From positions 124,001-188,000 of the forward strand of contig CAWJWP010000013.1 in NCBI GenBank assembly GCA_963846495.1: 64,000 nucleotides of DNA. The letters run 5' to 3'. Origin of the DNA: DASYQD01 sp963846495. GTDB lineage: Bacteria > Acidobacteriota > Thermoanaerobaculia > Multivoradales > JAIOJS01. The notes under the pieces are model-generated. The model searched no databases. It was not told the origin of the DNA and was given only the letters and a program-made list of their open reading frames with translations. Shown here one piece after another: positions 56,215 to 64,000 of this stretch (positions are counted from its first letter, which is position 1; each line of letters begins with the position of its first letter). The translations under genes were made by a program, and so were the position numbers.

Positions 56215-58292
56215 TGGAAGGCCTCGGGGCGAGGACGACGCCAGCGAGTCCCCGTCATCGCGAGGCCGCGGAGCGGCCGCGGCGGACCAGAGGGGCGAGC
56301 CAAGCGGCGAGCCCCGACGTCGTGGAGCGGGCGGCCGCGTCGCGGACGGCCGCGGAATCAACCAGAGGGGCGAGCGAAACGCGAGTCCCGACGTCGCGGA
56401 GCGGGCCGCGCGTTTGCGCGCGGGCCGCGGAGTCAACTCGACCATCGAGATTGCCTCGTCGCTCCGCTCCTCGCAATGACAAATCCGGCTGGCTCGCCCC
56501 GGTCCTCGTTTGCACGCTTGTCGCCGTCCTGCTCCCGCGCACCGCGGCCGCCGCCGGTTCGGTTCGCGTGACGCTTTCGCCACAGCGCCTCGCGCTCGGC
56601 GACACGGCGCAGCTCACCTTCCAGGTCTCGCGCTCCGACCTCGGCGGCGTGCGCCTCCAGCCGCGCTTCGAGCTCGACAACTTCCAGATCGTCGGCGGCC
56701 CGGCGCGCCACGACAGCATGAGCTGGATCAACGGCACGATGTCGCGCACCTTCAGCCTCACCTGGTACCTGGCGCCGCAGCGGCAGGGGAAGGCGCGTGT
56801 CCACGGCTTGAAGATCGTCGCCGGCGACGACGAGCTGGTGCTCCCCGACCAAGAGGCGTGGGTCGACGAGCGCCGCGCCGACCAGGGCGGCCTCGACGAG
56901 AACGGCCGCGACCGCGACCCGCGCATGGGGTCGGACCCCTTCGCCGAGCTCTTCCGCGACTTCTTCCAGCGCTCGCCCCGGCCGGCGCAGGAGCAAGGCC
57001 CGCCCCAGATCGTGCTGCGCGCCGAGGTGACGCCGGGCAAGCCGTGGGCCGGGCAGCAGCTCCTCTACACCCTCTACCTGCTCGCCGAGCGCCGTCCGCC
57101 CGGCGCCGGCCGCGTCGTCGTCGAGACGATCTTCCCGCGCCGCGTGCCGCCGTTCCAGGGCTTCTGGTCGCAGGAAGTGCCGCTGCCCGAGAGCAGCCAC
57201 GCCGAGATCGTCGAGCTCGACAACAAGCTCTGGTGGCGGCAGCCGATCCTCCAGCGCGCCCTCTTCGCCTACGAGCCCGGGCCCGCACGCGATCGAGGCG
57301 GCCGAGGCCGACCTGCGCCTCGTCTACTTCCGGCCCGTCGGCTTCGGCTTCGGCGAGGAGCCGGTGCGGCCCGGCGCCGTCCGCCGGCAGAGCAACGCGC
57401 TCAAAGTGGCGGTGCAGGCGCTGCCGCCGCCGCCGCCCGGCTTCGACGGTGCGGTGGGACAGCTGCAGGCGCGCACTCGCCTCGAGCCCGCGTCGGTGCC
57501 GGCCGGCGAGGCCGCCTTCCTCACCGCCGAGCTCAGCGGCAGCGGCAACCTGAGCGGCCTGCCCGACCCCAAGCTGCCGGCGCTCGCCGGCGTGCAGCTG
57601 TCGCCTCCTCAGGAAGCGAGCCGGCAGAAGGTCAACGGCACCCGCGTCGACTCCACCCGCACCTGGACCTGGACGCTGATGCCGCAGCGGGCCGGCCGCT
57701 GGACGCTGCCGGCGCTCGAGTGGGTCACCTTCGATCCGACGAGCGGCGCCTATCGCACGTTGCGCGACGCAGCCGCTCGCGCTCGCCGCCACGCCGGCGG
57801 CGCCGACCGCGCCGGCCGCGCCGCCGTCGGCACAGCAGCAGCGGCGCCGGATGGCGCCGACTGCCACAGCGCTCGCCGTGGGGCGGCCCGGTGGGCTGGG
57901 CGGTGGGCGGCGCCGCCGCGGTCCTGCTCCTCGTCGCCGTCGCCCTGCTGCTCAAGCGCTGGCTCGGCCGCGGCCGAGCAGAGCGGCGCCAGCTCGTCGC
58001 CGAGGTCACCGCCGCCCTCGGCGACCCTCACCCGCGCCAGGCCGCGGGCGCCGCCGAGGACGCCTGGCGCAGCTACCTCGGCGCCCGCTACGACCTGCCC
58101 GTCGAGGCGCCGCCCACCCACTGGGCGGGCCTGCTCGCCAAGCGCGGCCTCGGCCCTACCCTCGCGAGCGAGCTCGTGCGGTTGGTCGACGACTTGCACT
58201 ACCTGCGCTACGCGCCGCGTCTCGCGTCGACCGACTCGCTCCAACGCGAGCTGCTCGAACGGTCGCGGCGGCTCGCCCGCCGCCTCGGCTGA
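56214..58292 (+). CDS. batD: BatD-like oxygen-tolerance protein, three frameshifts and a repeat-derived N-terminus
   Basis: Read from ATG 56214 the first 89 residues come from dispersed repeats. A proper signal peptide begins at residue 90 (KSGWLAPVLVCTLVAVLLPRTAAAA), and an in-frame TTG at 56451 would give MPRRSAPRND plus that signal. The body matches BatD: VRVTLSPQRLALGDTAQLTFQVSRSDLGG, FQIVGGPARHDSMSWINGTMSRTFSLTW, APQRQGKARV. Three shifts follow, at about 57283 (extra C), 57770 and 57850-57880. They join EPVRPGAVRRQSNALKV, WTWTLMPQRAGRWTLPALEW, and a membrane helix (VGWAVGGAAAVLLLVAVALLL). The C-terminal helical domain (LVAEVTAALGDPHPRQAA, LVRLVDDLHYLRYAP) is present. Corrected length from 56214 is about 691. 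Confidence 0.85.
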   Translation: MEGLGARTTPASPRHREAAERPRRTRGASQAASPDVVERAAASRTAAESTRGASETRVPTSRSGPRVCARAAESTRPSRLPRRSAPRNDKSGWLAPVLVCTLVAVLLPRTAAAAGSVRVTLSPQRLALGDTAQLTFQVSRSDLGGVRLQPRFELDNFQIVGGPARHDSMSWINGTMSRTFSLTWYLAPQRQGKARVHGLKIVAGDDELVLPDQEAWVDERRADQGGLDENGRDRDPRMGSDPFAELFRDFFQRSPRPAQEQGPPQIVLRAEVTPGKPWAGQQLLYTLYLLAERRPPGAGRVVVETIFPRRVPPFQGFWSQEVPLPESSHAEIVELDNKLWWRQPILQRALFAYEPGPARDRGGRGRPAPRLLPARRLRLRRGAGAARRRPPAEQRAQSGGAGAAAAAARLRRCGGTAAGAHSPRARVGAGRRGRLPHRRAQRQRQPERPARPQAAGARRRAAVASSGSEPAEGQRHPRRLHPHLDLDADAAAGRPLDAAGARVGHLRSDERRLSHVARRSRSRSPPRRRRRPRRPRRRRHSSSGAGWRRLPQRSPWGGPVGWAVGGAAAVLLLVAVALLLKRWLGRGRAERRQLVAEVTAALGDPHPRQAAGAAEDAWRSYLGARYDLPVEAPPTHWAGLLAKRGLGPTLASELVRLVDDLHYLRYAPRLASTDSLQRELLERSRRLARRLG
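56226..56480. repeat. Repeat cluster at the 5' end of batD
   Basis: Two diverged tandem units of 75 bases (56287-56361 and 56362-56436) both begin CCAGAGGGGCGAGC and end GGCCGCGGA(A/G)TCAA. They are followed by a reverse-orientation copy of the 'CEERSDEA' repeat (56438-56480, ATTGCCTCGTCGCTCCGCTCC then TCGCAATGAC). A fragment of the same type precedes them (CCCCGTCATCGCGAGG, 56228-56243). The cluster fills the space between the batC stop and the batD signal peptide without shifting the frame. Confidence 0.75.
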
Positions 58293-58431
58293 GCCCCTCC
58301 GGACCAGCCGAAGCAGCCCCGGGCTCCGGTCCAAGTCTTTCTGTTATCGTTACCTGCCGGCGCTACCGCGTTTCCAAGAGGTGCAGGGGCACGCGCCGGC
58401 CGATCCGCTGACGCGCTGCCATTGACGACGA

Positions 58432-59583
58432 ATGGTCGACGTCCACTGCCTGGACCCGCACGAGCTCGAGCGCTTCCTGCTCCGCCGGCGCGCCACCCCC
58501 AATCTGCCGCCGCAGATGAGCCTGGCGGAGAACCTGGGCGAGATCCTGCGCAAGGCCAACGCCTTCGTGCCCTCCGCCGCCGGCTCCATCCTGCTCGACG
58601 ACCCGATCGAGAAGCTGCCCGATCGCCGGCGTAACGAGCTCTTCTTCATCGCCGCCTTCGGCTACAACTCCCACGAGCTCCTCCGCCGCTCCATCCCCGC
58701 CGATAGCGGCATCGCCGGCCACGTCTACAGCACCGGGCGCTCCTACTTCTCCGCCGACGTCTCGCGCGACCCGCGCTTCTATTCCGGCGTCGACGAGGCG
58801 ATCCGCTACCGCACGGAGTCGCTGGTGGCGATCCCCATCCGCATCGAGAAGGAAGTGTGCGGCGTCCTCGAGCTGGTCAACCGGCAAGGCGCGGAGGACT
58901 ACAGCCCGCGCGACCTCGACCTGCTGGAGATCTTCGCCAGCTACCTCTCGGTGTCGATCCAGAACGTGCTCGACGCCCGCTACGCGCAGGAGATCGCCAA
59001 GCGCGACAACTTGACCGGCCTCTACAACGACCGCTACCTGCACAGCGGCCTCGAGCGCGCCATCGCGGAGTGCCGCGGCCGCGGCAGCGACCTCACCGTG
59101 CTGTTCATGGACCTCGACTTCTTCAAGCGCGTCAACGACACCCATGGCCACCTCGCCGGCAGCCAGGTCCTGCGCGAGGTCGGGCGCGAGCTCACCGAGA
59201 CGGTGGGTGCCGCCGACGGCCTCGTCGCCCGCTACGGCGGCGACGAGTTCGTGCTGGCGGTGCCCGACACGGGCTTGGAGGAGGCGGTGGGCTTGGCGGA
59301 GCGGATCCGGTTGAGGATCGCTCAGCGGACATTCTGCGAAGTGCCCGGCGAGATCCATCCGGAGGCGCTACACCTACGCGGCATCACCTGCTCCATCGGC
59401 ATCGCCACGCTGCAGCGGCACATCGACGCCGACGTCGAGCTGTCGGAAGCGAAGAGCTCGCTGCTGCGCTGTGCCGACATGGCGATGTACATCGCCAAGG
59501 AGACTGGGAGAGACCGGATCCAAGTGGCGCCGGTAGGCGACGTCGCCGAGCGCATGCCGCTCGGGCGCACGCACGCGGATTGA
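58432..59583 (+). CDS. GAF-GGDEF diguanylate cyclase
   Basis: 383 residues from ATG 58432. Residues about 30-190 are a GAF domain (NLGEILRKANAFVPSAAGSILL, AGHVYSTGRSYFSADVSRDP, IEKEVCGVLELVNRQG). Residues about 205-370 are a GGDEF domain (NLTGLYNDRYLHSGLERAI, VLFMDLDFFKRVNDTHGHLAGSQVL, VARYGGDEFVLAVPDTG, GITCSIGIAT). The intact GGDEF means it should make c-di-GMP. The RxxD inhibitory site expected just upstream is not present (the bases give VGAADGLVARYGG), so product feedback is probably absent. It has no membrane helix, so it is cytosolic. The signal sensed by GAF is unknown. Confidence 0.93.
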   Translation: MVDVHCLDPHELERFLLRRRATPNLPPQMSLAENLGEILRKANAFVPSAAGSILLDDPIEKLPDRRRNELFFIAAFGYNSHELLRRSIPADSGIAGHVYSTGRSYFSADVSRDPRFYSGVDEAIRYRTESLVAIPIRIEKEVCGVLELVNRQGAEDYSPRDLDLLEIFASYLSVSIQNVLDARYAQEIAKRDNLTGLYNDRYLHSGLERAIAECRGRGSDLTVLFMDLDFFKRVNDTHGHLAGSQVLREVGRELTETVGAADGLVARYGGDEFVLAVPDTGLEEAVGLAERIRLRIAQRTFCEVPGEIHPEALHLRGITCSIGIATLQRHIDADVELSEAKSSLLRCADMAMYIAKETGRDRIQVAPVGDVAERMPLGRTHAD

Positions 59584-59632
59584 GTCGGCTCGCGAAGCAG
59601 GACGAGCCAACAGGCACGGTCGTCGCTCGCTG

Positions 59633-60610
59633 ATGGCACGCCTCGCCGTCATCGGCGCCGGGGTCTCCGGTCTCACCTGCGGCGTGCTGCTCGCCGAGCG
59701 TGGCTATCAGGTGACGTTGTTCGCCAAAGAGACCCTGGAGACGACCTCGGCGGTCGCGGCGGCGATCTGGTATCCGTACGCCATCGAGCCGCAGGATCGC
59801 GTGCCGGTGTGGAGCAGAACGTCGTACGAGACGTTCCGCGAGCTGGCGAAAGATCCGGTCACCGGCGTCGACATGATCGAGCTCGACATCTACTCACAGC
59901 TGCCTGAGCCGGAGGTCCCGAAGTGGGCCGCCGCGACAGGCGGGCGCCGTCTATCGCCCGACGAGTTGCCAGCCCGGTATCGCGGTGGCTTTGCCATCGT
60001 CGTGCCGCTGATCGCCACCACCGACTACCTTCCCTACCTTCGCCAGCGCCTCGCGCGGGCGGGCGTCGGCATCCAACAGCGCGAGCTGGGCGAAGAAGAT
60101 GTCGCCGCGTTGTCGACAACGCACGACGTGCTCGTCAACTGCGCGGGCATCGGGGCAGGCGAGCTGGTCGGCGATGACGAGTTGTACGCCGGCCACGGCG
60201 TGGTGCTGATCGTCGACAACTCCGGAATCGACCGCGCCCGGGCGTATGCCGAGGACCCCGACGAGCTGGCTTACGTCATTCCACGGCGGCGAGACTGCGT
60301 CCTCGGCGGCGTCGACGACGACCGGAAAGAACCCATCGTCACCGCCGAGCTGAAGCGCGCGATCTACGACCGCTGCCGAGCCATGGAACCGCGCCTGCCG
60401 CCGTTGACCGACGAGGCGTTGTCACGCGTCCAGGTCAAAGCCGGACCACGGCCCAAGCGCAACGCCGGCGTCCGGCTCGAGCGCCAACGGCAGGGCGAGC
60501 TCACCGTCATCCACAACTACGGCCACGGCGGCGCCGGCTTCACCGTCTCCTGGGGTTGCGCTTTCGAAGTGTTCTCCCATGTGCGAGAGGCACTCGGCGG
60601 GCCCCGGTGA
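59633..60610 (+). CDS. D-amino-acid oxidase family FAD-dependent oxidoreductase
   Basis: 325 residues from ATG 59633. The N-terminal dinucleotide fold is RLAVIGAGVSGLTCGVLLAERGYQVTLF. IWYPYAIEP and TGVDMIEL follow, and LVNCAGIGAGELVGDD is the second FAD contact. AGPRPKRNAGVRLE holds the substrate-carboxylate Arg in DAAO. The C-terminal VIHNYGHGGAGFTVSWG is the DAAO signature. The family oxidises D-amino acids (or D-aspartate, or glycine) to imino acids with hydrogen peroxide. Substrate is not defined by sequence. It stands alone, convergent with the ABC permease gene 27 bases downstream. Confidence 0.9.
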   Translation: MARLAVIGAGVSGLTCGVLLAERGYQVTLFAKETLETTSAVAAAIWYPYAIEPQDRVPVWSRTSYETFRELAKDPVTGVDMIELDIYSQLPEPEVPKWAAATGGRRLSPDELPARYRGGFAIVVPLIATTDYLPYLRQRLARAGVGIQQRELGEEDVAALSTTHDVLVNCAGIGAGELVGDDELYAGHGVVLIVDNSGIDRARAYAEDPDELAYVIPRRRDCVLGGVDDDRKEPIVTAELKRAIYDRCRAMEPRLPPLTDEALSRVQVKAGPRPKRNAGVRLERQRQGELTVIHNYGHGGAGFTVSWGCAFEVFSHVREALGGPR

Positions 60611-60637
60611 GCCTACGGCTGAACTGACGCCGCCCGT

Positions 60638-61969
60638 CTACCGCATCGCTTCCATCGGCGAGAGCTTCGCTGCGCGGATGGCTGGGTAGAGGCCGAAGCC
60701 GAGCGCTAGCAGTAGCGCGATACCCCACGCCAGCGCCAACCCAAACGGGTTGACGACGAGCCCCCAGGGGAACAAGTGCGAGATCGCTTTGCAGAGCGCG
60801 CTTCCGCCCAGCGTACCGACCGTTGCACCGAGCGCCGCCAGGACCAGGGCCTCGAGGAGGAATTGGATGAGGATCTGGTGGTCGTCGGCGCCGATGGCTT
60901 TGCGGAGGCCGATCTCGTAGCGGCGGTCGGCGAACGAGATCAGCATCACCGAGAGCACGCCGACGCCGCCGACGAGCAGCACGGTGCCGGCGAGGCTGTA
61001 GAGGACGATCGACCAGCCGCGCATCTCCTGGCGGAACTCGGCGTAGCCGCGCGCCGCCTCGGCGTCGAGATCCTGCACCTCGACGTCTTCGATGCCGTGG
61101 TGGGCTTGGCGCGCGCGGCCGAGCATCGTCGCCGAGACCTCGTCGAGGTCGCGGGTGTTCTTGAGCTTGACCGCCACCAGCGTCAGCTTGTGGTCGGCGT
61201 CCAAGCGGTCCATGTAGGTCTCGAGCGGCACCAGCACGCCGTTGGCGTCCTGCCACATCTCTTCGTTGAAGATCTGGCCCGAGGCGAGCACGCCGACGAT
61301 GCGGTAGGGGACGCCTTCGATCACCATGTCGCGCCCGACCGGGTCGCCGCCGCCGAAGAGCTTCGACGCCAGCGTCGCGCCGACGACGGCCACCCTCGAG
61401 TGGCGCTTCTGGTCGTCGGGGGTGATGCCGCGGCCGAGGCCGATCAGGCGGTTCATCAGGAACGAGTACTCGGAGGTGACGCCGCTGACGAAGATGCGCT
61501 CGCTGCCGGCCGTCGTGCGCACCGCCGTGCGCTTCACCGCGCGCGGCGAGAAGCCGAGCACTTGCGGGTGCGGCGCGGCGATGCGCGAGAGGTCCTCGTA
61601 GACGAGGCCGGTGCTCATCGCGAAGCGCTTCTGGTCCTCGGAGGTCTTCGCCGCCTTCGGCGCCAGCACCAGCGTGCCGTCCCAGCTCATGCCGGCGAAG
61701 CCGGTCGACACCTTGTCGAGCACGCCGTCGAGCACCGAGGTCATCACCACCAGGGAGAAGACGCCGAGCATCAGCAGCGTCAGGGTGAGGATCGAGCGCA
61801 GCTTGTGCGCCCACAGCTCGCGCAGGCCGCCGGAGACGACCTCCCACACGAGCGCCAGCTGCACGCCCAGCGAGCGGCGGCGACGCGGCGCGCGCCGCGT
61901 CGGAGAACCAGCGGCGGCGCTCTCGGCGGCGCCGGCCGGCTGGAAGAGGGTCATCGACTCGCTACTCAT
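60638..61969 (-). CDS. ABC transporter permease (MacB/FtsX type), second of a pair
   Basis: 443 residues from ATG 61969. The first membrane helix follows a basic N-terminal extension (RRAPRRRRSLGVQLALVWEVV, ILTLTLLMLGVFSLVVM). A long extracytoplasmic MacB-core loop follows (RVAVVGATLASKLFGGGDPVGRDMVI, YRIVGVLASG), then three helices of the FtsX domain (VGGVGVLSVMLISFADRRYEIGLRKAIGA, LEALVLAALGATVGTLGG). The C-terminus AKLSPMEAMR is family-typical. It overlaps the other permease gene by 8 bases, so both are made together. The pair plus the ATPase at 63356-64000 should form a tripartite-type exporter of peptides or envelope compounds; a periplasmic adaptor is not seen here. Confidence 0.92.
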   Translation of the reverse strand: MSSESMTLFQPAGAAESAAAGSPTRRAPRRRRSLGVQLALVWEVVSGGLRELWAHKLRSILTLTLLMLGVFSLVVMTSVLDGVLDKVSTGFAGMSWDGTLVLAPKAAKTSEDQKRFAMSTGLVYEDLSRIAAPHPQVLGFSPRAVKRTAVRTTAGSERIFVSGVTSEYSFLMNRLIGLGRGITPDDQKRHSRVAVVGATLASKLFGGGDPVGRDMVIEGVPYRIVGVLASGQIFNEEMWQDANGVLVPLETYMDRLDADHKLTLVAVKLKNTRDLDEVSATMLGRARQAHHGIEDVEVQDLDAEAARGYAEFRQEMRGWSIVLYSLAGTVLLVGGVGVLSVMLISFADRRYEIGLRKAIGADDHQILIQFLLEALVLAALGATVGTLGGSALCKAISHLFPWGLVVNPFGLALAWGIALLLALGFGLYPAIRAAKLSPMEAMR

Positions 61970-63359
61970 AACGCAGCGCCTCCATCGGCGACTGCCGGCT
62001 CGCCTTCCAGGCCGGGTAGAGCGCGAACAGGAAGCCGAAGACGACCGCCATTGCGGTGGCGACGATGAAGCTCTTCGGCGCCAGCGCCAGCGGGATGCCG
62101 ATCGACTTGGTGATGGTCCACGAGAAGAGGATGCCGATGACGAAGCCGGAGACGGCGCCGAACAGGGTCAGCAGCAGCGCCTCGGTCATGAACGACTTGA
62201 AGATCTCGCGCCCGGAGGCGCCGAGCGCCATCTTCACGCCCACCTCGCGCACCCGCTCCTTCAGCGAGGCGAGCTGGATGTTGACGTTGACCATGCCGCC
62301 GCCGATGAGCGCCAGCACGCCGGAGAGCATGAAGATGACGTTGTAGACCTGCCCCTGCGAGAGCTGCCGCTCCATCCGCTTCTTCACGTCGTCGAGGCGG
62401 AAGTCCTCCTGCAGGCGGTGGTTGACCGTCACCAGCGAGTTGAGCTCCTTGGAGAAGCTCGCCATCTGCTTCAGGTCGGGCAGGCGGAAGGTGATGCGGT
62501 CGAGGCGGTGGTAGTCGTCGCCCTGCATGCGGTTGGAGATGAGCGCCGCCGGCACCGCCAGGATCTCGTTGCGCCAGGCGAAGATGTTCTGGTCGCCCTC
62601 GCGGAAGCGGAACACCTTCTCGTGGAAGACGCCGATGACGGTCACCGGCACGTCGCCGATGCGGATGTGCTTGCCGACGATGTCGCCGGTGGGGAACATC
62701 TCGGCCGCAGCGGTCGAGCCGAGGATGGCCACCGCCCCGCCCATCTCCATGTCGCGCGCCGAGAAGCCGCGGCCCTGCTCGACCTCGTAGCCGTTCATCG
62801 CCAGGTAGTCGGCGGCGATGCCGCTGATCTGCCGCTCCTCGTCGGCGAACTCCGAGCGCACGCGCGCCCGCGCCTGCTTGATCACGGCGGTGGCATTGAC
62901 GCCTTTCGCCGAGGGCAGCGCCTCGCCGCGGGTGGCGTCGTCGAGCCGCAGGCCGAGGTTGGCGGTCTGCAGCGCGCTCGGCGTGCCGTCGGCGATGACG
63001 TCGACCGGCAGCACGTTGAGCTTGTCGATGCCGCCGATGCGGCGGAAGATGCGCTCGGTCTGCTGGCGCTGGCTGTCGGAGATCGAGAAGCCGCCGAGCA
63101 CCGAGGCGACGCCGAGCATCACCCCGAGGGCTTGGAGGAACGAGCGGCCCGGCGACTCCTTGAGCTCGATCCAGGACTCCTGGAGCCGCTCGCGGAAGGA
63201 GCCCTTCGCGACCTTGAGGTTGCGCTTGCGGAGCTTCGCGGCGCGCTTCTCCGCTTTCTTGGCGGCGCGCTTCTCGGCGCGTGAGAGGACGGGCGCCGTC
63301 GCGCCGCCGTCCAGCACGGCCGGCTCGTCCGCCTTCGCCTTCCAGCGTAGGAGCTTCAT
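61962..63359 (-). CDS. ABC transporter permease (MacB/FtsX type), first of a pair
   Basis: 465 residues from ATG 63359, whose ATGA overlaps the ATPase stop. A long Lys/Arg/Ala-rich cytosolic N-terminus (SRAEKRAAKKAEKRAAKLRK) precedes the first helix (FLQALGVMLGVASVLGGFSI). A large MacB-core domain follows (AVAILGSTAAAEMFPTGDIVGKHIRIG), then the three-helix FtsX domain (VIFMLSGVLALIGGGMVNVNI, EALLLTLFGAVSGFVIGILF). It ends SRQSPMEALRYE. The same fold as its downstream neighbour suggests a heterodimer. The substrate is unknown. Confidence 0.92.
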   Translation of the reverse strand: MKLLRWKAKADEPAVLDGGATAPVLSRAEKRAAKKAEKRAAKLRKRNLKVAKGSFRERLQESWIELKESPGRSFLQALGVMLGVASVLGGFSISDSQRQQTERIFRRIGGIDKLNVLPVDVIADGTPSALQTANLGLRLDDATRGEALPSAKGVNATAVIKQARARVRSEFADEERQISGIAADYLAMNGYEVEQGRGFSARDMEMGGAVAILGSTAAAEMFPTGDIVGKHIRIGDVPVTVIGVFHEKVFRFREGDQNIFAWRNEILAVPAALISNRMQGDDYHRLDRITFRLPDLKQMASFSKELNSLVTVNHRLQEDFRLDDVKKRMERQLSQGQVYNVIFMLSGVLALIGGGMVNVNIQLASLKERVREVGVKMALGASGREIFKSFMTEALLLTLFGAVSGFVIGILFSWTITKSIGIPLALAPKSFIVATAMAVVFGFLFALYPAWKASRQSPMEALRYE

Positions 63360-64000
63360 GCCGCGATCTCCTCGGGCACGTGCACCAGTCCGTCGTGCAG
63401 CTCGACGCGGCGGTTGGCGAGGGCGGCGATCGCGGGATCGTGGGTGACCAGGATGACGGTGTTGCCCTGCGAGTAGAGCTCGCGGAAGAGCGAGAGCACC
63501 TCGCCGCCGGTCTGCGAGTCGAGCGCGCCGGTGGGCTCGTCGGCGAGCAGCAGCGCCGGCCGGTTGGCGAGGGCGCGGGCGATCGCCACGCGCTGGCGCT
63601 GGCCGCCGGAGAGCTGCGCCGGCAGCGCGTTGGCGCGGCCGCCGAGCCCCACCTTGTCGAGCAGCTCGAGGGCGCGCTGGCGGCGCTCCTTGCGGCCGAC
63701 GCCGGCGTAGAGCATGGGCAGCTCGACGTTGCGGGCGATGGTCGCCTTGGGCAGCAGGTTGTACTGCTGGAAGACGAAGCCGACCTTCTCGTTGCGGATG
63801 GCGGCGAGCTCGGCGCCGGTGAGCTTCTCGACCTGCTCGCCGTCGAGCGCGTAGCCGCCGCCGGTCGGGACGTCGAGGCAGCCGAGGATCGCCATCAGCG
63901 TGCTCTTGCCCGAGCCCGACGGTCCGACCAGGGCGACGAACTCGCCGCGCTCGACGTCGAGGTCGATGCCGCGCAGCGCGTGCACCGCGTTGCCGTTCTC
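63356..64000 (-). CDS. ABC transporter ATPase of MacB/LolD type (5' end outside the window)
   Basis: The gene runs off the right edge; 214 residues are visible (ENGNAVHALRGIDLDVERGEF is the first part seen), so only a short N-terminal part should be missing. Walker A is ALVGPSGSGKSTLMAILG, the Q-loop is VGFVFQQYNLLPKATI, the signature is LSGGQRQRVAIARALANRP, Walker B is LLLADEPTGALDS, and the H-loop is ILVTHDPAIA. The stop overlaps the ATG of the first permease (ATGA). It energises the exporter formed with the two permeases. Confidence 0.93.
   Translation of the reverse strand, partial: ENGNAVHALRGIDLDVERGEFVALVGPSGSGKSTLMAILGCLDVPTGGGYALDGEQVEKLTGAELAAIRNEKVGFVFQQYNLLPKATIARNVELPMLYAGVGRKERRQRALELLDKVGLGGRANALPAQLSGGQRQRVAIARALANRPALLLADEPTGALDSQTGGEVLSLFRELYSQGNTVILVTHDPAIAALANRRVELHDGLVHVPEEIAA

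Overview
This is a GC-rich (about 70%) bacterial chromosome segment, tightly packed with genes, many of which overlap by four bases (ATGA or GTGA). The best guess for the source is an Acidobacteriota of the Thermoanaerobaculia type. The basis is the gene content plus two C-terminal features: the DGFESG...SAWS tail on the giant secreted protein at 38074-43828, and the domain ending the lipoprotein at 17720-20017. I recall both from that group but could not search for them. No rRNA, tRNA, CRISPR array, insertion sequence with transposase, or prophage was recognised.

Layout. 1-3618: start of a GAF/NtrC-type regulator, then uvrA. 3854-6657: a FadL-type outer-membrane transporter with a secreted SGNH esterase. 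6777-7545: a DUF433/DUF5615 pair of toxin-antitoxin type. 7628-11354: menG/ubiE, folD, coaE and a bacterial eRF1-like (baeRF) gene. 11348-15941 (minus): arcA, arcB (argF-like), an FHA-GAF adenylate cyclase and rdgB. 16213-20775: purB, a TPR/BNR lipoprotein and rlpA. 20932-27535 (minus): ddl, then a chain running moaC, namZ, an unknown gene, an aminotransferase and serA (serine synthesis). 27610-31070: a glycosyltransferase, HU, rsmB and fmt. 31209-36783: a putative signalling/protease locus with a sigma-like protein, a membrane coiled-coil protein and an exported TPR-CHAT peptidase. 36931-46292: secreted and membrane proteins, dominated by a giant beta-helix/FN3/repeat protein. 46312-50198: ftsK, rsmA and a SnoaL-like protein. 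50415-58292: a complete MoxR-DUF58-Bat operon. 58432-64000: a GAF-GGDEF cyclase, a D-amino-acid-oxidase-family enzyme and a MacB-like ABC transporter cut by the window edge.

Two things cut across the window. First, at least 15 otherwise intact genes or gene segments are broken by single-base frameshifts. Wherever I could resolve one, it is an extra G or C in a short G/C run. This looks like uncorrected long-read error more than gene decay, although the giant gene alone carries about 20. Second, there are three families of dispersed non-coding repeats: a double-hairpin palindrome (2 copies), a repeat of the 'CEERSDEA' type (4 places), and a 252-bp element with 41-bp inverted ends that resembles a MITE. 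One repeat cluster lies between batC and the signal peptide of BatD, so it may supply BatD's start codon.
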